Assembly: GCA_018000995.1 (NCBI GenBank)
Contig: JAGNIU010000001.1
Span: 248,001 to 312,000, forward strand
DNA: 64,000 bases
From: Bacteroidia bacterium
GTDB taxonomy: Bacteria; Bacteroidota; Bacteroidia; B-17B0; Aurantibacillaceae
Reading direction: 5' to 3'
The translations under genes were made by a program, and so were the position numbers. The first letter of the stretch is position 1. Each line of letters opens with the position of its first letter. The notes under the pieces are model-generated. The model saw nothing but the letters and a program-made list of their open reading frames with translations, made no database searches and was not told the DNA's origin. Below are positions 37,260 through 46,481 of this stretch, piece after piece.

Positions 37260-37583
37260 TTATTGGATGGGGCTTAAATTAATATCTGTATTGAAGCCTA
37301 AGTCGTTGGTTTTGAGTTTAATTTGCTCGTATCCAATAATATTTGCTTCTACTTCTTGTTTTGAATCTGTACTAACTGATAAAACAAAACTTCCATTTAA
37401 ATCCGTGTAGCAATAAGTCCCTGTTCCTTTCACCTCAACCTTAACTCCGGTTAAAGCCTCACCGGTGGTTTTATCAATTACCTTACCACATAACACTCTC
37501 TTGTTCTTATCGCTATTATTAGAGGCTTTCACTGTAGTGAATCCTAAAAATAATGTGATTAATATGATAAGTGTGTGTTTCAT
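37260..37583 (-). CDS. Secreted carboxypeptidase-regulatory-like domain protein
   Basis: The 107-residue protein has a signal peptide (TLIILITLFLGFTTVKA). A single carboxypeptidase-D regulatory-like beta-sandwich follows (CGKVIDKTTGEALTGVKVEV, then YTDLNGSFVLSV and NIGYEQIKL). The same domain forms the N-terminal extension of TonB-dependent receptors (compare 40462-43350). As a stand-alone domain it may bind glycan or partner proteins in the periplasm; this is inference. No sorting domain is present. Confidence 0.75.
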   Translation of the reverse strand: MKHTLIILITLFLGFTTVKASNNSDKNKRVLCGKVIDKTTGEALTGVKVEVKGTGTYCYTDLNGSFVLSVSTDSKQEVEANIIGYEQIKLKTNDLGFNTDINLSPIQ

Positions 37584-37717
37584 TTTACATTACAAAAGAA
37601 CAAAGTTTACATATAGATACAATTAAGAGGGCTTTACTAAATTGTTAAGCATAGGCATAGTCGTATTAATATTGCCTTAACATTTAAGCTTTAGATTAAA
37701 AGCTTCGTTTTTAGGTG

Positions 37718-39544
37718 TTACCTAGACTTTTTGCTGCAAATAGCACCTTCGTTATACTTTCTAATGTCGTTAAAATGGAGGGACAAGTTATAGAAAATGT
37801 TAGGCGGATTCACTGTGGCTTTTTTTATGCCTTGGGCACTGTAGGCAAAACCCGCATCACTATAACCATATGTAAAACAAAACGTAGCCTTATTTTGTTC
37901 GTCAATAGGAAAGTATTGCTTTTGAAAAAAACTATTTAACACAGCTTTAGTCCTTGATGGTTTGTTTTCCTGAATCACTCTATAAATATCTTCCGTTTGA
38001 TTAACTTTTACGGCTTCAGTTGTTAACGCCGGAATGTTTTCGAAGGCTCCGTTCTTTATATAAATTGCAGCAAGACCATCAAAATAAACAGCCCGATAAT
38101 TTTTACTCTTAATTAAATAAGACCACCAGGCTACAGCTTTTGTAAACGGAAAAATTATAATCTCAGGATCGTATTCGGCTAATAAACTTTCCAGTCCGCC
38201 GGGATTTAAACCGTTAAAGTATTTTTTTATAAATTCTGGTTTTGGTAATTCCAGTCGTCCGTCAATAAAAACTTTTTCAGGATAATTGAACATCATATAC
38301 CCTCCAAAATCCAAATGATTTAATAATTTTCCATAAATCTTATTTTTGTTTAAGAATGCTGTTGCTTCCACCGGAACAGATTGTTCATCTATAGAAATTC
38401 CGAAACGATATGGTGATTGTCGTAATACTTTTAAACCATCAGTTATACAAAGCCATCCTATCACAATTGCTAAAACCATTGAAATAATATTTAAACGCGC
38501 TGTGAATTTAGTGTCGTTCCATTTTTTCTTTTTCTTGCGTTCGTCAAGCCACTCGTTAAGATAGATTACAACGAATGGTAAGGTGACCATTAAAAAGTAT
38601 CCATAGTTTTTAATGGCCATGTACAGGATGATGAAAAAAGCTAAAATCAAAAGCGCTTTAGTAAATTGCTTTTTGCGGATCAACTTCACCAAAGTTAAAA
38701 TAGCAAGTATGCTATATAATTGTAAGTAAAAAAGAGGGTTAACTAAATAATCCCAGCCTTGTTGTTTCAAAAAGGTTAACGTGAAGGGTGATTGTAATTC
38801 TGCTATGAATAATTTCTGACTGTTTTCTGTACTGATAAGATTAAATTGTTTAAATGGAAACAGGAAGCCTTCGAAAAAATAAGGATTGATCATGAAACAT
38901 AAAAATGAAATTGCAAAGATTTTTAGAAGCTGAATGTCCCATTTCTTTTCTTCCAGGTACGCTCCGAATAAATAAATTCCAATGATTACTAAACCCAGAA
39001 TAGATAAGCTGTGCGAATTAACCCAAAAGATAATAATTACAGGTATAAAATAAAGTTGCTTAATTTTTCCTGCCTTGTAATTGCTTAGAATTAAAAGTAC
39101 CAGCGACAAAAAAAGCCAGGAAAATACATGCGGTCTTATTTCCGACATTAAAGATTGGCTGCCGATAATTACTAATAATAAAAACAATGCAGGGCGAATA
39201 GTATTTAAAGTTTCCTTTCTGCATCTGAACCATGCAATCAGAACCGAGACACAAATAAGAATGGCATTTACAATTACCAAGAGTTCGTCTTTGCCCAATT
39301 TATACAAAGCATATAAAAACAACTGGTATAACCATTGTAAATCGTAATAATTATTTCCGAAAGACGTGTAGGTGAAGCAATCCTGAGAAATGATTTTTCC
39401 GTTTTCAAGTATCCATTTGGCCGACTGCAGATGAAAGCCTACATCGGGGCTATAGTTCTTTTGGATTGCAAGAATAAAAATTAGAATAACCCCAAGTGCA
39501 ATTGGTATATTTTTTATAGAGAGGGTATTCTTTAGCAGACTCAT
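37718..39544 (-). CDS. Polytopic membrane protein, function unknown (GT-C-like)
   Basis: The 608-residue protein has a first helix at about 14-26 and then a loop with SPDVGFHLQSAKWILENG, where GT-C enzymes carry an acidic residue. About 11 more hydrophobic helices follow to residue 370. A soluble C-terminal domain covers about 380-608 (FLNKNKIYGKLLNHLDFGG, then EKVFIDGRLELPKPEFIKKY). This layout resembles uncharacterised bacterial glycosyltransferase-like or O-antigen-related proteins. It follows the phoB-like gene on the same strand with a hairpin between them. No catalytic assignment is possible. Confidence 0.72.
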   Translation of the reverse strand: MSLLKNTLSIKNIPIALGVILIFILAIQKNYSPDVGFHLQSAKWILENGKIISQDCFTYTSFGNNYYDLQWLYQLFLYALYKLGKDELLVIVNAILICVSVLIAWFRCRKETLNTIRPALFLLLVIIGSQSLMSEIRPHVFSWLFLSLVLLILSNYKAGKIKQLYFIPVIIIFWVNSHSLSILGLVIIGIYLFGAYLEEKKWDIQLLKIFAISFLCFMINPYFFEGFLFPFKQFNLISTENSQKLFIAELQSPFTLTFLKQQGWDYLVNPLFYLQLYSILAILTLVKLIRKKQFTKALLILAFFIILYMAIKNYGYFLMVTLPFVVIYLNEWLDERKKKKKWNDTKFTARLNIISMVLAIVIGWLCITDGLKVLRQSPYRFGISIDEQSVPVEATAFLNKNKIYGKLLNHLDFGGYMMFNYPEKVFIDGRLELPKPEFIKKYFNGLNPGGLESLLAEYDPEIIIFPFTKAVAWWSYLIKSKNYRAVYFDGLAAIYIKNGAFENIPALTTEAVKVNQTEDIYRVIQENKPSRTKAVLNSFFQKQYFPIDEQNKATFCFTYGYSDAGFAYSAQGIKKATVNPPNIFYNLSLHFNDIRKYNEGAICSKKSR

Positions 39545-39556
39545 TATGTTTTAACG

Positions 39557-39599
39557 CTTATCCATTTCATCATCCCGGAAACGGGATGATGAGGATAAG
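39557..39599. other. Strong hairpin with GAAA tetraloop between genes
   Basis: CATCATCCCG-GAAA-CGGGATGATG (39568-39591) is a perfect 10-bp stem, extended by CTTATCC/GGATAAG (39557-39563 and 39593-39599). There is no T-run on either side, so it may be a processing or pausing element rather than a terminator. Confidence 0.7.
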
Positions 39600-39622
39600 A
39601 TTTACATAAAACTAAAGTACAA

Positions 39623-40306
39623 TTAAAATTCGAATTTATACCCTACGCCCTTAACCGTTCGGATATTATCTTCGCCAAGTTTTTCGCGAAGTTTGCGGAT
39701 GTGTACATCAATAGTTCTGTCGCCCACAACCACTTCATCACCCCAAATTTTTTCTAAAATAAACTCACGGGTAAATACTTTACCGGGTTTAGAAACTAAT
39801 AGTTCGATTAATTTAAATTCTTTCTTTGGTAACTGAATTTCAGCTCCTGATTTAAACACTAAGTATTTTTCAAGATCGATTTTTATTTCTCCAAACTCTA
39901 ATACCTTTTCAACTTTAGGAGTATTGTTTCCTAAGCGGCGCAACAAAGCTTTAATTCTGCTTATAAATACGCGCGGTTTAATTGGTTTTGTGATATAATC
40001 ATCGGCACCTGAATCAAAACCTGCAATTTGTGTATAATCTTCGCTTCTTGCACTTAAAAACACAATTAACAAGTTGGCCAGCTCCTTATTTTCGCGCATG
40101 ATGCGGCAAGTTTCAATACCATCCATCTCCGGCATCATTACATCTAACACTATTAAATGTGGCTTGTGTTTTTTTGCTAAGGCTATGCCATCGTGACCGT
40201 TAAGTGCTGTATAAACTTCGTAACCTTCTTTTTTTAAATTGTACGACAGAAAGTTCAGAATATCCTCCTCGTCATCTACCAATAATATTCTATAAGTATC
40301 GCTCAT
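39623..40306 (-). CDS. PhoB-like response regulator (OmpR family)
   Basis: The 227-residue regulator has a full receiver domain: acidic pocket Asp11/Asp12, phospho-acceptor Asp55 (IVLDVMMPEMDG), Ser85 and Lys107 (ADDYITKPIKP). An OmpR/PhoB winged-helix DNA-binding domain follows at about 130-226 (EFILEKIWGDE, RTIDVHIRKLREKLGE, VKGVGYKFE). No histidine kinase gene is adjacent. It is divergent from a TonB-receptor gene whose promoter carries 11-bp repeats, and the phosphate transport genes follow. It is therefore the probable phosphate-starvation regulator of this island, likely recognising those repeats. Confidence 0.88.
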   Translation of the reverse strand: MSDTYRILLVDDEEDILNFLSYNLKKEGYEVYTALNGHDGIALAKKHKPHLIVLDVMMPEMDGIETCRIMRENKELANLLIVFLSARSEDYTQIAGFDSGADDYITKPIKPRVFISRIKALLRRLGNNTPKVEKVLEFGEIKIDLEKYLVFKSGAEIQLPKKEFKLIELLVSKPGKVFTREFILEKIWGDEVVVGDRTIDVHIRKLREKLGEDNIRTVKGVGYKFEF

Positions 40307-40386
40307 AATTAGCCGTAAAATTATGGCAAAAATTAACCGCGCATGTTAAATTAACTTTAAATAAACGCAACTTAGGGTAGTGTACA

Positions 40387-40426
40387 TTTAACTTTCTGGT
40401 AACATTAAAATTAAGATATCCTTAAA
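40387..40426 (+). promoter_or_regulatory. Pho-box-like array upstream of the TonB receptor
   Basis: Four heptamers, TTTAACT, GGTAACA, AATTAAG and CCTTAAA, begin at 40387, 40398, 40409 and 40420, an exact 11-bp period. A GAATTTTG -7-like box follows at 40436-40443. The divergent phoB-like gene starts 80 bp away on the other side. Confidence 0.6.
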
Positions 40427-40461
40427 CTGATAAGCGAATTTTGTGCTTTAATATAATGCAC

Positions 40462-43350
40462 ATGACTAAGTTTTTATCTGCACTCTTTTTATTTATTTCA
40501 CTCTGTTCCCTTTCTCAAACCGGAAAAATTACAGGAAAAATTATTGATGCCAAAACCGGCGAAACCCTACCGGGCGCAACTGCTGTATTAGAAGGTACAA
40601 CAAAAGGAGCGAGTGCCGATTTTGACGGAAACTTTTCATTAAACAACGTGCCTGCAGGAAAAGTAAATTTAATTATGAGTTACATTTCATACGACTCTAA
40701 GAAATTTACGGATGTAGAAGTTAAAGCCAATGATGTTACCAACATAAATGTTCAGTTAGAGCCATCGTCTTCGACCACTTTTTCGGAAGTAGTTATTGTT
40801 GTTGAAATGATTAAAGAAAATAACGCTGCACTAACAATGATGCAAAAAAATAATGTTAGTGTTAGTGATGGCGTTTCGGCAGAAACCATTAAACGTACGC
40901 CTGATAGAAATACCGCCGATGTATTAAAGCGTGTTAGTGGCGTAACTATTATTGATGACAAATTTGTTATCATCCGCGGATTAAGTGATCGCTACAATGT
41001 TTCGTTTCTAAATAATTCCCCATTACCAAATACTGAAGCTGATAAAAAGGCTTTTTCGTTTGATATTTTTCCGGCGAACATGTTAGATAATATTATTGTC
41101 AACAAAACTGCCACACCCGATATGCCGGCCGATTTTGCAGGAGGTATTGTTCAAATAAATACTAAAAATATTCCAGACAAAAATTTTATTTCTTTATCTC
41201 TAAGTAGTGGTTATAATACTATTACAACCGGAAAAGACAAGCTTACTTATAAAGGCGGGAAATATGATTGGTTAGGTCTTGATGATGGGTCGAGAAGTAT
41301 GCCAAACAACATTCCGGAGGCGAATGACTTTCCACAACTAAATTCCGAAAGAGGAAATCTTGCCAAAAATTTTAAAAACGATTGGAGTTTAGGCAGCGAT
41401 AAATTTGACCCGAATCTTTCAGCGCAATTCGCCATTGGACAGAATTTTAAACGCAAAGAAAAAGATTTCTTCGGCGTTTTGTTTTCGTTAACCTACAACA
41501 ACTCAAAAAGTTTTTATAAACGCGAACGTTATGCTTATTCTAACAACTCAAGTGGAAGTTCCGAAAATCAATTAGATGATAAATACTTATTAGAAACATA
41601 TAGCAATCAAACTTTAGCAGCTTCTATTTTAAATTTCTCCTTTAAGTTAAATGAAAACCACTCCATCAGTTTCAAAAATATTGGTTCCATTAGTTCTGAT
41701 AATAAATTAATTCATTCGAATGGCTCAACAGGATTAAGTAATAACAATCCTGCAATTAATGACATTACAACGCGTTTCTTTAAAAGCAGCACCGTTTACT
41801 CCGGTCAATTAACGGGCGAACATTATATGCCTAAACTAAAACTTAAAGCGAATTGGGTTGGCTCTTATGGCAAAACAAGTCGTACTATTCCTAATTACAG
41901 AACAACGTCCTACTCTTATTTTGGAAAACCAAATGATCCGGATGATCCTTACTCAGTTTACTATGATGTTATGCCATCTGCTATTATTGCGAATGCAAGT
42001 AGTGGTCCGGATTATTCAGGTTACAGATTATACTCTAAATTAGATGAAAACATAAAAAGTTTCCGCGCTGATGTGTCTCGCAGTTTTAAAGTATCTGAAA
42101 ATTTTAAACAGGACGTAAAAGTTGGTGGTTACTACCAATTCAGAAATAGAACATTTTATAATCGCCAATTAGGGATAATAAAAAGTTCTTCGAAATTTAA
42201 ATCTTCCCTTCTCTACTTGCCGGCTGATCAAATTTTTGCTGAAGAAAATATGGGACAGGTTATTCCCAGTAATGTGGCGGGCTATCCAGACTCTTCAGGA
42301 TTTTTATTGTATGATATGACGAAGCCTAGTGATATTTACGATGCCAACTCTTCTTTATTTGCACATTACATCATGCTCACTTCAAAAGTGAAAGATTGGT
42401 TCACTGCTGTTTATGGTTTGAGAATTGAAAACTTTACACAAACTGTTAATGGCCACAAAAAGAAAAACGACACGCTTGCTTTTGTACAAGGACAAGTAGA
42501 TTATTTGCCATCAATAAATTTAATTTTCGGACTAAACTCGAAACAAAACATTCGAGCGAGTTATTCTAAAACTCTAAACCGTCCGGAGTTCAGAGAATTA
42601 GCGCCGTTTAATTTTTATGATCCTGAAACACGATTGTTGTTTAGCGGGAATGATACTTTAAAACAATGTTCGATAAATAATTACGATTTACGTTGGGAAA
42701 TTTATCCCGGTCGAGGACAATTACTTTCGGTTAGTGGTTTTTACAAAGATTTTAAAAATCCAATTGAAATGTCAGTTCAAGAATACGCGCCTGATGAAAT
42801 TACTTTTAAAAATTCGCCGAAAGCGGTTGTATATGGCGCTGAATTAGAATTCAGAGTTATTTTAGGTTCTTTATTTAAAACAGACTCGTGCAAGTTTTTA
42901 AACAATCTAAGTTTGTTTTCTAATCTATCTTATATTAAATCGGAAGTTGAAGTTTACAGTCCGGGTTCAACAACCGAAAAGTATAAACGTCCAATGCAAG
43001 GACAATCGCCTTATATTGTTAATGGCGGTATTTTGTATAATGACACAGAATTAGGATTTAGTGTTGGTGCTATGATAAATAGAATTGGTCCTCGAATTTT
43101 TAACATAGGAAGTAAAAATGAACCGGATCGTTGGGAAAACGGAAGAACAGTTTTAGATTTCCAAGCATCAAAACAATTTTTGAAAAACAGGTTAGATGTG
43201 CGCTTTAGTATAAAAGATGTGTTGCATCAGCAATTATACTTCTATCAAAATGGTGATAAGAATAGCGCTTTCAATAAACAGAAAGATTTTGTGAACTTCT
43301 CACAAACCTATGGTTCGGTTTATGCGTTACAAATTAGTTTCAAATTGTAA
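40462..43350 (+). CDS. TonB-dependent receptor with carboxypeptidase-like N-terminal domain
   Basis: The 962-residue outer-membrane protein starts at ATG 40462 with a signal peptide (TKFLSALFLFISLCSLSQ). A carboxypeptidase-D regulatory-like domain follows (about 20-105, GKIIDAKTGETLPGATAVL). The plug domain covers about 115-230 (RTPDRNTADVLKRVSGVTII, FVIIRGLSDRYN, ADFAGGIVQINTK). A 22-strand-type barrel follows, ending in the aromatic YALQISFKL. The promoter's 11-bp repeats and the neighbouring PhoB-like, porin and PiT genes suggest uptake of a phosphorus-containing compound. The ligand is inferred. The TTG at 40441 is a less likely start. Confidence 0.92.
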   Translation: MTKFLSALFLFISLCSLSQTGKITGKIIDAKTGETLPGATAVLEGTTKGASADFDGNFSLNNVPAGKVNLIMSYISYDSKKFTDVEVKANDVTNINVQLEPSSSTTFSEVVIVVEMIKENNAALTMMQKNNVSVSDGVSAETIKRTPDRNTADVLKRVSGVTIIDDKFVIIRGLSDRYNVSFLNNSPLPNTEADKKAFSFDIFPANMLDNIIVNKTATPDMPADFAGGIVQINTKNIPDKNFISLSLSSGYNTITTGKDKLTYKGGKYDWLGLDDGSRSMPNNIPEANDFPQLNSERGNLAKNFKNDWSLGSDKFDPNLSAQFAIGQNFKRKEKDFFGVLFSLTYNNSKSFYKRERYAYSNNSSGSSENQLDDKYLLETYSNQTLAASILNFSFKLNENHSISFKNIGSISSDNKLIHSNGSTGLSNNNPAINDITTRFFKSSTVYSGQLTGEHYMPKLKLKANWVGSYGKTSRTIPNYRTTSYSYFGKPNDPDDPYSVYYDVMPSAIIANASSGPDYSGYRLYSKLDENIKSFRADVSRSFKVSENFKQDVKVGGYYQFRNRTFYNRQLGIIKSSSKFKSSLLYLPADQIFAEENMGQVIPSNVAGYPDSSGFLLYDMTKPSDIYDANSSLFAHYIMLTSKVKDWFTAVYGLRIENFTQTVNGHKKKNDTLAFVQGQVDYLPSINLIFGLNSKQNIRASYSKTLNRPEFRELAPFNFYDPETRLLFSGNDTLKQCSINNYDLRWEIYPGRGQLLSVSGFYKDFKNPIEMSVQEYAPDEITFKNSPKAVVYGAELEFRVILGSLFKTDSCKFLNNLSLFSNLSYIKSEVEVYSPGSTTEKYKRPMQGQSPYIVNGGILYNDTELGFSVGAMINRIGPRIFNIGSKNEPDRWENGRTVLDFQASKQFLKNRLDVRFSIKDVLHQQLYFYQNGDKNSAFNKQKDFVNFSQTYGSVYALQISFKL

Positions 43351-43746
43351 TTAACGATTCGAGCGGAGTTTAATTAGAGTGGTGTTTAAATTCACCATAA
43401 TGTCGATGCCTCTTTTTGAAGTGTGCCTTAGTTTAACTTCAGGGTAATTGTATTTTAGCTCTTTATTTAAACTTTTATAATCTGTATTAAATTCACAAAT
43501 GTTTTTGTAAACCGCTTTTTTTAGCTTCATTTTAAATGTGGGTGATTTTACATAATGTTGCTTAAACACTTTTATACAATCACTCAGTTTTACTCTTGTA
43601 GTTGCAATCGGAATTTTTTCCTCTGTTATAATCTGCTTTAATGCTTTTGTAATTAATCCGTATGATAAGTTTACAGATTCAATGTAATACTGATGCTTAT
43701 ATGCACTTTTATTTTTCTCAACTAATTCTTTAATACTAAGAGCCAT
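43351..43746 (-). CDS. Small helical protein, function unknown
   Basis: The 131-residue protein is basic, rich in Lys and predicted all-helical (KSAYKHQYYIESVNLSYGLI, then LKKAVYKNICEFNTDYKSLN). It has no signal peptide or membrane segment. The YxxxEYxxxLxYG-like spacing of the first helices is faintly like HEPN-type proteins, but no motif confirms this. It lies inside the phosphate island on the opposite strand, touching the TonB receptor stop. Confidence 0.65.
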   Translation of the reverse strand: MALSIKELVEKNKSAYKHQYYIESVNLSYGLITKALKQIITEEKIPIATTRVKLSDCIKVFKQHYVKSPTFKMKLKKAVYKNICEFNTDYKSLNKELKYNYPEVKLRHTSKRGIDIMVNLNTTLIKLRSNR

Positions 43747-43871
43747 AATTCAAATTTGTACAAATATGTTAATTTATGTATTTACTAATTGTAAATATTT
43801 GGTTAATTAAACATTACCAATGTGGTTCTAAAATAAAATAAAGCTTGTTTATGCTACCGCATTTTATCTGC

Positions 43872-43933
43872 GGGTTAATATTAGGTTAATCTAACAATGA
43901 CGATTTGCTAACACCAAGTTAATCGTAGGGTAA
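43872..43933 (+). promoter_or_regulatory. Pho-box-like array of six heptamers
   Basis: Heptamers GGGTTAA, AGGTTAA, ACAATGA, TTGCTAA, AAGTTAA and AGGGTAA begin at 43872, 43883, 43894, 43905, 43916 and 43927, an unbroken 11-bp period. The two middle ones are degenerate. TTACTTTG at 43945-43952 is a -7-like box 12 bp downstream, and the ATG of the T9SS protein is at 43974. Confidence 0.65.
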
Positions 43934-43973
43934 GCTTGTCGCATTTACTTTGCATCATAAAATTTATAAAATC

Positions 43974-45629
43974 ATGAAAAGAATTTACCAAACATTATTA
44001 TTAGCCTTATCGCTAACGTCGGGAATAGCACAAACTGCATTCTGGACACCAACTACCTACAAAGGAGCTTTCGATTGTTCAACTGCAATGTGGACAGACA
44101 GCTGGACCGAGTGGGATCCACAAAACAAAGTTTATCCTGCTGCAACAATGACTGTGAACGCAAACATCACAACAAACACAACATGGGCAACCGGACAAAC
44201 TATTTTATTACAAGGTCCTATTTATGTAAAAAATAATGCAGTATTAACTATTCAGCCGGGTGTTGTTGTTTTAGGTGATAAAGGAACGCCTAGTTCTTGC
44301 TTATTAATTACAAAAGGTTCGCAAATACAAGCAGTAGGTACAGCAAGTAATCCAATTGTATTTACATCTAACCAACCTGTTGGTGCCTCTAATCGTTCAG
44401 TTGGTGATTGGGGTGGAATTATTTTATGTGGTAACGCTGCATTAAATGTTCCTGGTGGAATTGCAAACATTGAAGGCTTAACTGTTACTGCTGATACAGA
44501 ATATGGTTCAACTTCTCCAAATCCAAATGATAACTCCGGTACATTACAATATGTACGTATTGAATTTGGCGGATACGTTTTTGCTGCTAATAAAGAAATT
44601 AATGGTTTAACAATGGGCGGTGTTGGTAAAAACACAACCATTGATCACATTCAAACTTCATTTACAAATGATGATGGATTTGAGTGGTTTGGTGGAAATG
44701 TAAATGCTAAATACTTAGTATCGTTCAGAAATTTAGATGATGATTTTGATACTGACTTCGGTTATAGCGGAATGGTTCAATTTGGTTTAATTGTACGCGA
44801 CCCTGCTTTAGCTGACGTTCCTGCGGTTTCAACATCAGAAGGATTTGAATCAGATAACGACGCAACGGGAAGTTCAAATACACCTTTAACATCAGGTATA
44901 TTTTCAAACATCACTGCAATCGGGCCTTACCGTGGAAGTTCTTCAACAATTTTAGCTGCAGGTTACGAGCGCGCTTTACGTTTAAGAAGAAATACAAACT
45001 TAAAAGTATTCAACTCTATTTTTACTGATTTCAAAAAAGGATTACATGTTGACGGAACTGCTGCTGACGCAAATGCCGGAAGTGGTGCTCTTAAATTTAA
45101 ATATAATGTAATTGCAACAACATCTGGTCTTACTCCAAAAACAATTGTAACAACAACTGCTAATACTAATTTTAACACAACTTGGTTTGGAACTAATTCA
45201 AATGATTCATTAGTCAGCACTTCTGGTTTATTAGTAACTCCATATAATTACACAAGTCCTGATTACCGTCCTGTTTGCACAAATACTTTAGTATCAGGTG
45301 GTGCAAATTTTAGTGATCCTGCTTTTGTTTCAGGTGGAATTTTAGGTGTTAACGAATTTGACAATTCAACTAAACTAGTTGGTTTATATCCAAACCCTAG
45401 CACAGGCGAAACGAATCTTGTAATTAATACAACTTCTGCATTTACTATTTCAGCTGATGTGTATTCTGTTACAGGACAATTAGTGGCTAAGCCTTACACA
45501 AATTATAATGTTGAAACAGGAATGAACGTTTTACCAATTAATGCTACCGAATTAGCAAATGGCATTTATTTTATCACTGTACAATACGGTTCAAAAACTG
45601 AAACCATTAAATTAGTTGTAAATAAATAA
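43974..45629 (+). CDS. T9SS-exported beta-helix-like surface protein of the phosphate island
   Basis: The 551-residue protein starts at ATG 43974 (signal peptide RIYQTLLLALSLTSGIAQ). The middle (about 60-450) is rich in Gly/Thr/Asn with repeated strands, such as TILLQGPIYVKNNAVLTI and TLQYVRIEFGGYVF, and looks like a right-handed parallel beta-helix. The acidic run LDDDFDTDFGYSG may bind calcium. The type A T9SS sorting domain is at about 475-551 (LYPNPSTGETNLV). It is strongly linked to the array of 11-bp repeats upstream, so it is probably induced on phosphate limitation. The target is unknown. Confidence 0.86.
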   Translation: MKRIYQTLLLALSLTSGIAQTAFWTPTTYKGAFDCSTAMWTDSWTEWDPQNKVYPAATMTVNANITTNTTWATGQTILLQGPIYVKNNAVLTIQPGVVVLGDKGTPSSCLLITKGSQIQAVGTASNPIVFTSNQPVGASNRSVGDWGGIILCGNAALNVPGGIANIEGLTVTADTEYGSTSPNPNDNSGTLQYVRIEFGGYVFAANKEINGLTMGGVGKNTTIDHIQTSFTNDDGFEWFGGNVNAKYLVSFRNLDDDFDTDFGYSGMVQFGLIVRDPALADVPAVSTSEGFESDNDATGSSNTPLTSGIFSNITAIGPYRGSSSTILAAGYERALRLRRNTNLKVFNSIFTDFKKGLHVDGTAADANAGSGALKFKYNVIATTSGLTPKTIVTTTANTNFNTTWFGTNSNDSLVSTSGLLVTPYNYTSPDYRPVCTNTLVSGGANFSDPAFVSGGILGVNEFDNSTKLVGLYPNPSTGETNLVINTTSAFTISADVYSVTGQLVAKPYTNYNVETGMNVLPINATELANGIYFITVQYGSKTETIKLVVNK

Positions 45630-45644
45630 TTTATTCTTATTCCT

Positions 45645-45677
45645 AAAAGCCTGCTTTTAATGAAGCAGGCTTTTTTT
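45645..45677 (+). terminator. Rho-independent terminator
   Basis: AAAAGCCTGCTT-ttaatg-AAGCAGGCTTTT followed by a T-run, after the T9SS gene. Confidence 0.93.
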
Positions 45678-45699
45678 AATCCATTCAACAAAACATTCC

Positions 45700-46374
45700 T
45701 TGCATTCAGCTATTATATATTCAGTTAGCAACTCCAACTCAGAATTCTATAGAAAGAGTTTAACGAAGCTTAATTTAAAAGTGACGAATGTGTATGCTTA
45801 CGATGACTTTGAGCGTTTTTTGAAAACCGAAACCTTTGATATTTTAATAATTGATTTGGAATTAGATAATACAGATGCTATTACTGTTATTAAAGAAATC
45901 AAATTAATGTATGTTAAGCGGGCGCTTTATGTTGTTGTTTGCTCTAATAAAGCCGATGACTTTATTCAGATAAGTGCGTTTAATTCGGGTGCCGATGATT
46001 TTGTTGACTTGCCTGTTAATCCAACCGTTTTCGAATCTAAAATTAAAGCGCTTCTTAAAAGAATGGAGCCGGAAAAAAATATACCTGAAAATGGTTTTAT
46101 TTATATTGACCAGGAACAGTACAAAATTATTATTGGCAAAAATGCTTATTCATTACCGCGATTAGAATTCAGAATGGTGTCATTATTGTTTTCCAATCCC
46201 AATAAAATATTCTCGAAAGATGAGATTGCATCCGAGATTTGGCAGAACAAAGACATTTCCTCCAAACGAACTATTGATATTCATATCCGTAATATTCGTC
46301 GTGCCCTTGGTGATGATATAATTAAAACTTATCGGGGCATCGGTTACTGTTTAAAACAAGGGCCAAACGCCTAA
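45700..46374 (+). CDS. OmpR-family regulator with a degenerate receiver domain
   Basis: The 224-residue protein matches the PhoB-like regulator at 39623-40306 in layout and detail (GADDFVDLPVNPTVFESKIK against GADDYITKPIKPRVFISRIK). The acidic pair is replaced by SVSNSNSE, and the conserved Lys is replaced by Leu (about 104). The acceptor Asp (about 52, LIIDLELD) is kept. The winged-helix domain is intact (KRTIDIHIRNIRRALGDD, YRGIGYCL). It may act independently of phosphorylation. The start is a TTG at 45700, immediately after a terminator; no ATG is available nearby. It precedes the porin and PiT genes. Confidence 0.85.
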   Translation: MHSAIIYSVSNSNSEFYRKSLTKLNLKVTNVYAYDDFERFLKTETFDILIIDLELDNTDAITVIKEIKLMYVKRALYVVVCSNKADDFIQISAFNSGADDFVDLPVNPTVFESKIKALLKRMEPEKNIPENGFIYIDQEQYKIIIGKNAYSLPRLEFRMVSLLFSNPNKIFSKDEIASEIWQNKDISSKRTIDIHIRNIRRALGDDIIKTYRGIGYCLKQGPNA

Positions 46375-46402
46375 GTATTTGGTTTTTAATAGATTTTATC
46401 GC

Positions 46403-46420
46403 TTAACAATTCCTTAACAT
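46403..46420 (+). promoter_or_regulatory. Pho-box-like repeat upstream of the porin gene
   Basis: TTAACAA-TTCC-TTAACAT, two heptamers with an 11-bp period, lies 80 bp before the GTG at 46482. A TTTCTTTG box is at 46451-46458. Confidence 0.6.
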
Positions 46421-46481
46421 TAAATTGATGTAGCATTTACAATCTTACTATTTCTTTGCGCTTAATTAATATTTAGTTAAC

